Under the pieces are notes generated by a model. The model saw only the letters and a list, made by a program, of their open reading frames with translations. It had not been told where the DNA came from and ran no database searches. The translations under genes and the position numbers were made by a program. Of a stretch of DNA of 27,975 nt, positions 10,001 to 15,832 are shown one piece after another. Source of the DNA: CAZJRB01 sp964547995 (GTDB lineage: Bacteria; Planctomycetota; Planctomycetia; Pirellulales; Thermoguttaceae); NCBI GenBank assembly GCA_964547995.1, contig CAZJRB010000101.1, positions 1 to 27,975 on the forward strand, read 5' to 3'. Positions within the stretch are counted from its first letter, which is position 1; each line of letters starts with the position of its first letter.

Positions 10001-10627
10001 GTCCCGGGCGAGTTCTACGGTTCCTTGGTCTCCACGGCCCGCGTGCCGGGTGGTTTTGGGCCGCGGAGCGGTCCGACGATACCCAAGTTCAAGGCCGACA
10101 CCGCCAAGGCCGGCTACTCGGTCGGAGGGCTCACCGCCAAGGCCGCCAGCTACCGGGTTTACGGTATGCGCACCGTCTACGTCTGTGACGGAGAGAAGAA
10201 GCCCGGCGCGGAGGACCGCTACAACGGTCAGTGGTTGGGCGGTTATCCGGGCGAGGGCTCCTCCGCGGAGACCGTCACCGTTAACGCGGGTGACCGCCCC
10301 ATCATCGGAATCTACGGTTCTTACGCCAGTTCTCTCGGCTCGATCGGTTTCCTTGTCGCGGAACCGGCCAAAGCGGAGTCGCCGGCCAAAGCCGACGAGC
10401 CAAGCACGGATTCTCGCCCACGCCGTCCAATAAGACCTGGCGGGCCTCCCCCACGTCGTGGTGGGGTCCATCGACCGCCAGATGCACGGCCGCCGCAAGG
10501 TCGCCCTCCCGGCATGGATGAAAAGACCCGCGAGGAACGCAAGGCCAAGCTCCGAGACCTATTGCGACGGAATCAACAGGGTGGCCGACAGGACGGTCAA
10601 CAGGGGCAGCAGGGCGGCTCTGACTAA
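7091..10627 (+). CDS. Large single-pass membrane protein: J-like, PEGA-like, concanavalin-like and jacalin-like regions
   Basis: An 1178-aa protein. Residues about 5-95 form the J-like module seen in large planctomycete proteins (YTWLGIPPDEQP, YRLLGV, CLLNPKRKAAYD). It lacks the HPD motif, so Hsp70 stimulation is unlikely. One transmembrane segment lies at about 162-181. After it come PEGA-like repeats (190-335, APGDHIIRISRPGFEP), a Pro-rich linker (347-395, repeated QPP), a helical repeat-like region (410-690), a concanavalin/LamG- or DUF1080-like beta region (about 718-908) and a jacalin-like beta-prism region (about 920-1092, ending GIYGSYASSLGSIGF). The tail is rich in Arg, Pro and Gln. 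I infer a cytoplasmic N-terminus and a sugar- or surface-binding outer part. ATG 7091 is preceded by GGGGGA; the longer reading to 7034 adds no conserved sequence. It faces away from polA. The exact function is unknown. Confidence 0.85.
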   Translation: MPEEFDPYYTWLGIPPDEQPANHYRLLGVRLFEENPDVIENGADQRMTHLRTFQTGKRAKHSQDILNQVAAAKVCLLNPKRKAAYDEHLREEMGEQAPGQDSPPGKKLLQAQPLGAEDAVSTASDSFDPTAVFGAGPRIPVDTPAEAEKPKLKVRIDPIRALAAGGGLAVVLLLVLIVWSFSSGSSDKDLGELIFQWPEEERERAVLHIDDEEVSVPPTGEFIYPCSPGTHQILAARPGFQDINSNVDITAEGSETIEIRFTPRAMLVLKWGKNEDRRSPVEIDGEVQEMGNIVAGTTDTQVELIVAPGDHIIRISRPGFEPFEQAFTIAGREPVTVAPVWKQSIPETRPPTLEPPLAQPPVVQPPFVQPPSAQPPEVQPPEAQPPVVQPPPAVAKRLPVPSQADQASVSKEIDEVYGVADAKDPADQIKLAVQMLDLGRESGGNPAEQFSVLRKAAELASEGGDAELMLKAINIIGEKYEIDTLAVKSSLMRTFAKNATNEPKIRSLAATVSPLVDQAVAEHRYGEAYEMINAAYYACMRPSGREFRKDVYRQRSEITGMYEEWKSFKESLDSLKTAPNDPAANLAVGRWYCFTEGNWDEGLPALAKSNDPKLQSLAQKDRAGPADNTAQVALGDEWWSLSEGEEETSRNRMMQRAAHWYRQALPQVQSVLARSKINQRLERVAKLTAPGSPSEPGGDTSAPTEPDGTPPGKPLPKGEWVDALKAVDVARNKDGVRGPWTRDGEDIKTSRASPSYSTDSLCMLPVQVEGNYDMQMEFTRTSGDNTVFMVLPVGIQQVAVALSYRHGEACGLNLIGGRAANANPSTVKPGMLKNGKKYLVQATVQLQRNIANIRVSVDGKRLFQWKGLQSLCGVASSSRIRDLHRPGLGACDSEVTFHSAKIRVTAGEGHFVPSGPGKLPFSFVKGTGYGTGANFIDLAPEGGRLAGFRIAGDNSITHIQPLYRVGKGPLVPGEFYGSLVSTARVPGGFGPRSGPTIPKFKADTAKAGYSVGGLTAKAASYRVYGMRTVYVCDGEKKPGAEDRYNGQWLGGYPGEGSSAETVTVNAGDRPIIGIYGSYASSLGSIGFLVAEPAKAESPAKADEPSTDSRPRRPIRPGGPPPRRGGVHRPPDARPPQGRPPGMDEKTREERKAKLRDLLRRNQQGGRQDGQQGQQGGSD

Positions 10628-10637
10628 ACCGGTTTAG
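10624..10637. repeat. Perfect 14-bp palindrome over the stop codon
   Basis: CTAAACCGGTTTAG is a perfect palindrome that contains the TAA stop of the preceding gene. A small CCTGC/GCAGG hairpin follows at 10643-10656. There is no T-run, so an intrinsic terminator is not supported. Confidence 0.4.
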
Positions 10638-10871
10638 GAACCCCTGCCATCGCAGGTGAATAATTCCGGGGAACAGATGCGAATAGTAAGGGTGTGAACG
10701 TATCGACTGCGACACCCCCCTGCGGTACTGTTGTGCCCTGATGATTCAGCAGGGACCCACTCATTCGGTTCAGGCATTTGCCCGAGGAACGTTTTCTGAC
10801 AAGGCGCATCTCTTCTCACCCAGCTCCCGGGTGTATTTGGGGTCGTGCCGTAACGGTAAAGGAGCGGCGCC

Positions 10872-11834
10872 ATGAAGCGCGAAACCCCCGGCCTGCAAGT
10901 TGCCCTGATTATCTTTGTCATGCTCACCATCGTCCTCGGAGTCACCAGCTTCATCTTCTTCAGCCAATACCGGGAAGCCGTGCTTGCAGCAAAGGCCAGC
11001 CAACAACAATCACAAGAACACCTGGCCGAAGTCCAAGCCATGTCGCAGCAAGTCGCGGCACTTAAGGACTGGATGTCCGGTCGCGAGAATATCGCACTCG
11101 ATGATCTCCAAGAAGACAACGAGAAAGACATGACGAATATCGCGGCTTATCCCCAAGATATCCGTTGCTACCACACCGCACTGGCTTTTCAACAACACGC
11201 GATGGGCGATGCCAACGCCGAGTTGGTGGAGTGCAAAGAGGCCGCCCAACAACGGGACGACTACATCCAAACGTGGGAAGGAACCAAAACGCCACAAGTC
11301 GAACGACATGCCGAAGCTGCCCGAAAAGCCATGGAAGAAGCATCGGCCAGGGCAGCGGAGTTCCGGCGCCGGCGCCAAGAAATCACCGCAGAGTACAAAT
11401 CCATGTACCAAGGGCTGCAAGAAATCCACCGTCGTGCCAACGCGGAAAGGGCCGAAGCCGAAAAGCGTCATGCTCAGTTGGCAAAAGCCCATGAAAAACT
11501 GACGTGGGACTACAAACTCCTTCTGGACAAGTACAAACGGCTTCTTGGCCGGCACGGCGGCGAAAAAATTCCCCAGGGAAGAGTTGTGCGTGTCAGCTCT
11601 CAACTCCGGACTGCCTGGATCGACCTGGGGCGGGCCGACTCGCTTCCACGGAGAACGGAATTCGACGTCTATCCCGGTTCGGCGTTCCAACTGGCTCCTG
11701 CCGAAAAGAAGGGTGAAATTGAAGTCACCAAGGTCCTGGAGGACCATTTGGCCGAGGCTTGCGTTACGAAGGACGAAATCAGCGACCCCATCATCGGAGG
11801 GGACAAAATCCATTCGCAAACTTGGGATCCATGA
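10872..11834 (+). CDS. Membrane-anchored coiled-coil protein, short paralog
   Basis: A 320-aa protein with an N-terminal transmembrane segment (residues about 8-30, ALIIFVMLTIVLGVTSFIFF). A long Ala/Glu/Lys/Gln-rich helical, probably coiled-coil region follows (about 31-230). It ends in a small beta-rich domain (about 238-320) with GRADSL, IEVTKVLEDHLAEA and GGDKIHSQTW. It is clearly paralogous to the next gene: the membrane anchors are almost identical and the C-terminal domain aligns throughout, but this copy stops right after that domain. AAAGGAG lies upstream of ATG 10872. I do not recognise a named family. A cell-envelope structural or scaffold role is a guess from the architecture. Confidence 0.85.
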   Translation: MKRETPGLQVALIIFVMLTIVLGVTSFIFFSQYREAVLAAKASQQQSQEHLAEVQAMSQQVAALKDWMSGRENIALDDLQEDNEKDMTNIAAYPQDIRCYHTALAFQQHAMGDANAELVECKEAAQQRDDYIQTWEGTKTPQVERHAEAARKAMEEASARAAEFRRRRQEITAEYKSMYQGLQEIHRRANAERAEAEKRHAQLAKAHEKLTWDYKLLLDKYKRLLGRHGGEKIPQGRVVRVSSQLRTAWIDLGRADSLPRRTEFDVYPGSAFQLAPAEKKGEIEVTKVLEDHLAEACVTKDEISDPIIGGDKIHSQTWDP

Positions 11835-11870
11835 TGATCGGAGTAATGACCGAAAATACCTCCGGGGCAA

Positions 11871-11884
11871 CCCCGCTTGCGGGG
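11871..11884 (+). other. GC-rich hairpin between the paralogs
   Basis: CCCCGC-TT-GCGGGG forms a tight stem-loop about 40 bases after the first paralog's stop and before the promoter of the second. There is no T-run. It could slow or process the transcript. Confidence 0.3.
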
Positions 11885-11924
11885 GGGAGTTGTGGCGGAT
11901 CGGCCGCTGGGGGATGGCGTTTTG

Positions 11925-11953
11925 TTGACACTTCGTCTTGATTGAGTTAAAAT
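11925..11953 (+). promoter_or_regulatory. Near-consensus sigma-70 type promoter of the long paralog
   Basis: TTGACA (11925-11930), a 17-base spacer and TAAAAT (11948-11953): eleven of twelve consensus bases with ideal spacing. It leaves a leader of about 125 bases before ATG 12086, in a locally A/T-rich stretch. The second paralog can therefore be expressed independently of the first. Confidence 0.7.
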
Positions 11954-12085
11954 CACAATCAGAGTGTATTTTGAGATTTCAAGCGTTCTTCCTCGAGTCG
12001 TTTCAAAACAATTCGGGGGGCTCATCGAACCCTGCTCCCAGGTAGGTGGAGCAACGTATTTGAGCGATCAAGGAGTAGACAAGTC

Positions 12086-13507
12086 ATGGCACGGGAAAAC
12101 CAAGGTCTGCAAATCGCGTTGATCATTTTCGTCATGCTGACCGTCGTGTTAGGCGTGACAACCTTTATCTTCTTCCAGAAGTGCGATGAAGCCAACAAGA
12201 AGGCCGCCGACAACGAACAGGTGGCCAAGGAGGCTCGCGAGAATGAGGAGACGGCCAAGAAGAATTTCAGCACCCTCAGGACGTATATCGGCCTTCCCGA
12301 TTCGGCCAAAGTAGACGCCATCGGAGACAGGTTCAAGAAGGACATGACGACGTACGCGGCCAACTTTCCCGAGGAGGCACAATCCTACAGCGCCGTCTTG
12401 CCTTATCTCTACAAAGTCATCGACGAGAAACTGGGAGACCTGGAAACCAGCAAGGTCAGCATTCAGAAGTGGAAGGATGATTATTCCGTTGTTCAGGCCA
12501 ATGCAAAACCACAGGTCGTCAATGCTGAGAATGCCGCCAAAGCAGCGAAGGAAGACCTTGCCAAGGTGAACGCCGACTACAAGGCGCGGCGAACGGCATA
12601 TCTCGGAGAACAGCAGCAACTGCGAGCACAGTTTTCAAAGGTGCGCAAGGAAGCCACGATGCAGGCTGCCCGGGCCGAAGAGCAACTCCAGGATACAAAT
12701 AACCGCCTGCAAAAACTGGCGCAAATCAACCAGGCAAGATCGGACCAGCTCCGTCAGTTTCGAGACGAGACTTTCGAGGTGCCGGACGGCGAGATCCGAT
12801 GGGTTAACCAACACAACGGCACCGTTTGGATCAATCGCGGGCGAGCCGACTCCCTCCAGAGACAAACCACTTTCAGCGTCTATCCCAGAGACACCAGCAA
12901 TTTGACCGGCGGCGGCAAGAAAGCCTCGATCGAAGTCACGCAGATTCTCGGACCGCACACCGCCGAAGCCCGAATCGTCGAGGACAGCATGACCAATCCC
13001 GTCATGCCGGGCGACAAGATCCACACTCCGATTTGGAGCCGCGGCGAGCAACGACGGTTCGCGCTGGCAGGCTTGATGGACCTCGACGGAAACGGCAAGA
13101 GCGATCAGCACATCGTCCGCAACCTCATCACCATGAATGGCGGAGTCATCGATTCCTATATGGACGAAACCGGCAAGCCGAGAGGGAAGATGACCGTCGA
13201 CACCCGGTATCTCGTTCTCGGCAAGGCCCCGGATGAAAGAAGCACCCCCGCCCAGCGAAACGGATACACCGCGATGATCGGCGAGTCCAATGAGTTGAAC
13301 ATCGAGCAGATATCTCTCGGCGAACTGTTGAATCAAATGGGGTGGAAGAACCAGTCTCCGGTTACCCGCTTCGGCCGCGGGGGCACTCCCGTCCGGCTCA
13401 AGCCGCCCGAGGGGGTTCCCAGGGTATCCACCGGGACCGTCAGCGAACTGTTCCGCAACCAGAATGCGCCCCCGGCCAAGCCGGTCGGCCGCGGTGGTGC
13501 GTACTAG
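12086..13507 (+). CDS. Membrane-anchored coiled-coil protein, long paralog with BRCT-like C-terminus
   Basis: A 473-aa paralog of the preceding gene. It has a transmembrane anchor at about 8-30, a helical coiled-coil region at about 31-228, the shared beta domain at about 233-317 (GTVWINRGRADSL, PVMPGDKIHTPIW), and an extra C-terminal region at about 322-405. That region runs FALAGLMD, then an Asp/Gly-rich loop (DLDGNGKSD), NLITMNGGVID and TRYLVLG, which resembles the order of a BRCT fold (FVLTG, GGKV, TDYLV). The tail is Pro/Arg/Gly-rich. AAGGAG lies ten bases before ATG 12086 and a strong promoter lies at 11925-11953. The TAG stop lies within the terminal inverted repeat of the 127-bp element at 13504-13630, so the original C-terminus may have been altered. 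No function is known to me. Confidence 0.85.
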   Translation: MARENQGLQIALIIFVMLTVVLGVTTFIFFQKCDEANKKAADNEQVAKEARENEETAKKNFSTLRTYIGLPDSAKVDAIGDRFKKDMTTYAANFPEEAQSYSAVLPYLYKVIDEKLGDLETSKVSIQKWKDDYSVVQANAKPQVVNAENAAKAAKEDLAKVNADYKARRTAYLGEQQQLRAQFSKVRKEATMQAARAEEQLQDTNNRLQKLAQINQARSDQLRQFRDETFEVPDGEIRWVNQHNGTVWINRGRADSLQRQTTFSVYPRDTSNLTGGGKKASIEVTQILGPHTAEARIVEDSMTNPVMPGDKIHTPIWSRGEQRRFALAGLMDLDGNGKSDQHIVRNLITMNGGVIDSYMDETGKPRGKMTVDTRYLVLGKAPDERSTPAQRNGYTAMIGESNELNIEQISLGELLNQMGWKNQSPVTRFGRGGTPVRLKPPEGVPRVSTGTVSELFRNQNAPPAKPVGRGGAY

Positions 13508-13630
13508 GCTTTGTCGGAAAACGGTAGCCGCGCTCGCCAGAGCGTGGTTGGCAAGTGCCAATCTCTCGCAAAAGGAGGGTCTCCACCGTCTGGCGACGGT
13601 GGCTACACGCCGTTTTCCGACAAAGCCTAG
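13504..13630. mobile_element. MITE-like 127-bp inverted-repeat element
   Basis: Perfect 21-bp inverted repeats (13504-13524 and 13610-13630, beginning CTAGGCTTTGTCGG) bound a 127-bp unit with no coding capacity. The similarity of the arms continues inward: a TAGCC...CGCCAG...GTGG motif follows each 21-mer, with three extra bases (CGT) in the right arm. CTAG or TA at each end is compatible with a target duplication as made by IS5-type or TA-targeting elements. This suggests a non-autonomous transposon remnant or a large palindromic repeat. It supplies the stop codon of the upstream gene. Confidence 0.7.
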
Positions 13631-13883
13631 GAGTCGAAAAACTCCGTCTGTTGGACTTTTGAAAAGGGGGCAGGGCGATTCTGGGAGAATGTGCCCGCAC
13701 TTCTATCCCTTCCAGGCGAAAGCCCGTCTCCTTTTTCGAGTTTTGCCGGGGGCCTTGATTTTCCAACTCGTTTGAGGTCTGATAGTGAACAGCGGGAAAA
13801 CAATGCCCCCCTCTGCAATAGCTGCGCCACCACCGCCCGAATAACCGATAGCCACCCGCAACCCCATACACACGAGGGCCACC
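13631..13883. other. Intergenic region with no clear feature
   Basis: About 250 bases between the inverted-repeat element and the 81-aa gene. A small stem (GGAGT/ACTCC, 13630-13645) adjoins the element. No convincing promoter, RNA or gene was seen. Confidence 0.5.
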
Positions 13884-14129
13884 ATGCCGATTCCGATGAC
13901 TGCAACCGAAGTCCTGGACCGTGAATTTCTTGCGGTCCGGAAAAGGTTGATTGACATCGCCGCGATGCTCGACCGGATCGACCGCGCCGAGGGTCCCACC
14001 CCGGACGATCCCCGAATCGAGGGGATCCGCCGGAGCCTGGAGATCCTGGCCGGCGAGAAACCCGATCGGGCCGAGCAACTCCAACTTCTCTTCTCGCTGC
14101 CTTACGAGGAGAACTGGCGAACCGAGTAG
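13884..14129 (+). CDS. Small conserved-looking protein upstream of the TatD hydrolase
   Basis: An 81-aa soluble, mostly helical, acidic protein (LDREFLAVRKRLIDIAAMLDRIDRA), with a DDPRIEGI segment and a C-terminus of LFSLPYEENW. The composition and rhythm look like a real protein, and it lies 102 bases before the TatD gene on the same strand. I recall similar small proteins in planctomycetes but cannot name the family. ATG 13884 has GAGGG upstream; ATG 13896 is a possible alternative. It does not obviously match EboA, which is larger. Confidence 0.65.
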   Translation: MPIPMTATEVLDREFLAVRKRLIDIAAMLDRIDRAEGPTPDDPRIEGIRRSLEILAGEKPDRAEQLQLLFSLPYEENWRTE

Positions 14130-14231
14130 AATCCCGGCGGGCGCCGCGCGGAAGCACCGGGGTGTCTTCCCTGGCTTACGCACGGGGTCCACCTGATATC
14201 CCCCAATCTCTCAACGAAAGCATCCACAACC

Positions 14232-15044
14232 ATGGACTTCATCGATCCGCACATTCACATGGCCGCGCGAACCACCGACGACTTCAAACGGATGGCCGAG
14301 ATGGGCTGCGTCGTCGTCGGCGAGCCCGCCTTCTGGATGGGTTACAACCGCAGCGGCGCCAACAGCTTCTACGACTACTTCCGCCAGTTGACCGAGTGGG
14401 AACCCGCGCGGGCCGCCAAGTACGGCATCCGGCACTACTGCTGGATGGGTATCAACGCCAAAGAGGCCGAAGACGTCGAGTTCTCCAAAGAGGTCATCGC
14501 CATTCTGCCCGAGTTCCTCGAAAAGCCCAACGTGCTGGGCGTCGGTGAGATCGGATTGAACAAGAACACCCGTAACGAGGTCACCACGCTCGAACGGCTC
14601 ATCGAATTGGCCATGAAGACAAACGAGCAGATGCTCTTCCACACCCCGCACCTGGAGGACAAGTACAAGGGCACCCGGATGATCCTCGACATGCTTCGCT
14701 CTGATAGCCGGGTAGACCACACGCGGGTGTGCATCGACCACTGCGAGGAGCACACGATCCGCCTGGCGCTCGACGAGGGCTACTGGGCCGGCATCACGCT
14801 CTATCCGGTGACCAAGGCAACACCCGAGCGGGCGATTGATATGGTCGAGATCTACGGGGGCGACCGGGTGCTGGTCAATTCGTCGGCCGACTGGGGCCCG
14901 TCCGATCCTTTTGCCGTCCCGGCCGTCATCTTCGAGATGCGCCGCCGCGGGCACCCGGAATCGCTCATCCGGCAGGTCGTCTACGACAACCCGCTGAAGT
15001 TCTTCCGCCAGAGCCGGAATTTCGACTACACGCCGAGAGGGTGA
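14232..15044 (+). CDS. TatD-family metal-dependent hydrolase, EboB-like
   Basis: A 270-aa TIM-barrel hydrolase. The start MDFIDPHIHM carries the H-x-H metal motif (H7, H9). E106 lies in VGEIGLN, H137 and H140 in FHTPH, H170 in IDHCEE and D220 in SSADWGPSD, so the metal centre is complete. The start FIDPHIHM, the EPAFW segment near 31, the YGIRHYC segment and the SSADWG ending resemble EboB rather than housekeeping TatD nucleases. In the ebo cluster EboB is a TatD-like hydrolase of unknown substrate. It is transcribed toward the EF-hand gene, while the other ebo-like genes (17783-22030) lie on the opposite strand. Confidence 0.88.
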   Translation: MDFIDPHIHMAARTTDDFKRMAEMGCVVVGEPAFWMGYNRSGANSFYDYFRQLTEWEPARAAKYGIRHYCWMGINAKEAEDVEFSKEVIAILPEFLEKPNVLGVGEIGLNKNTRNEVTTLERLIELAMKTNEQMLFHTPHLEDKYKGTRMILDMLRSDSRVDHTRVCIDHCEEHTIRLALDEGYWAGITLYPVTKATPERAIDMVEIYGGDRVLVNSSADWGPSDPFAVPAVIFEMRRRGHPESLIRQVVYDNPLKFFRQSRNFDYTPRG

Positions 15045-15087
15045 GAAGTAGATTTAAGCCACATACCAAGAGGTCGAGAGGTAAGAA

Positions 15088-15114
15088 GTACTCAGTACTC
15101 AGTACTCAGTACTT
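15088..15114 (+). repeat. GTACTCA tandem heptamers
   Basis: Three exact GTACTCA units (15088-15108) and a degenerate fourth (GTACTTT) lie upstream of the EF-hand gene. The same 7-mer array occurs at 19145-19170 upstream of the EboF-like gene, in the same orientation relative to that gene. Confidence 0.75.
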
Positions 15115-15154
15115 TGTATTCAGTGCCTCGCACTCGAGTTTGAAGGAGATCCCC

Positions 15155-15709
15155 ATGTTGCGTCTGCGCTTTCTGATCGCCGCTGCCGCCGTCGCCGCCA
15201 TTGTTACTCTCGCGTCGGACTCGCCGGCCAAACCGGCTGGAGACAAGGCCCAAGCCAAGAAGGCTCAAGACAAGAAACCGCAACAGAAGAAAGCAGCCGC
15301 GGGCAAAGACAAAAAGGCGAAAGACAAAAAACCCCAAGACAAGAAAGCGGGCCAGCAAAACAAGAAGCCCAAAGCCGCTCCCCAGAAATTCGACAATCCG
15401 GTCGGCAAGAAGTTCAAGGACCTCGACAAGGACAAGAACGGTTTCCTGTCGATCGAGGAAATCTTCGGTGCCATGCCCAAGCGCGGTGCGATCCAGCGCG
15501 ACGTCTTCGAGGCCGCCGACCGCGACGGCAACGACTGGATGACCCCGCAGGAGTTCGTCCTCCTGCAGCGCATCCTCGTTGCCGGGCCCGAAAAGGTCCT
15601 GGGCAAGAAAGGCGGAAAGAAACCCGCCGCAAAGAAGGGCGCCAACAAGAAAGCCGGCCACGCCCCCAAGAAGAAGCGACGCGGCAAACGCGGAAAGCGG
15701 CGGCAATAA
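15155..15709 (+). CDS. Secreted Lys-rich EF-hand protein
   Basis: A 184-aa protein with a hydrophobic signal segment (residues 5-19). A Lys/Ala/Gln/Pro-rich low-complexity stretch follows (about 25-75, repeated KKxxDKK), then two EF-hand loops: D91-E102 (DKDKNGFLSIEE, canonical) and D122-E133 (DRDGNDWMTPQE, Asp in place of the usual Gly at position 6). The C-terminus is again strongly basic (KKKRRGKRGKRR). Calcium binding is likely. The basic tails suggest binding to a polyanion such as nucleic acid or acidic polysaccharide, which is inference. ATG 15155 is preceded by AAGGAG seven bases away; the longer reading to 15041 only translates the GTACTCA repeat. Confidence 0.85.
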   Translation: MLRLRFLIAAAAVAAIVTLASDSPAKPAGDKAQAKKAQDKKPQQKKAAAGKDKKAKDKKPQDKKAGQQNKKPKAAPQKFDNPVGKKFKDLDKDKNGFLSIEEIFGAMPKRGAIQRDVFEAADRDGNDWMTPQEFVLLQRILVAGPEKVLGKKGGKKPAAKKGANKKAGHAPKKKRRGKRGKRRQ

Positions 15710-15766
15710 CCCCGTGCAATATCGATTGCCGGGCGGGTTTGAGGGGCATACACGCAACCGCTACCA

Positions 15767-15789
15767 CACTGCTGGACAAGCCAGCAGTG
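15767..15789. repeat. Palindromic repeat between convergent genes
   Basis: CACTGCTGG-ACAAG-CCAGCAGTG is a perfect 9-bp stem with a 5-base loop between the converging EF-hand and heparinase-like genes. There is no T-run. It may act as a bidirectional terminator-like hairpin or be a REP-type dispersed palindrome. Confidence 0.55.
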
Positions 15790-15832
15790 GCACCCGCGCG
15801 GCTATACCCCAACCATCCCCAACGCCATTTTG

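Noticed and set aside
13504..13630. Intrinsic terminator for the long paralog
   Set aside because: The foldback has an inner region of about 85 bases between the perfect arms and no T-run, so a repeat element explains it better.
15088..15114. Possible CRISPR-like direct repeats
   Set aside because: The units are contiguous 7-mers without spacers.
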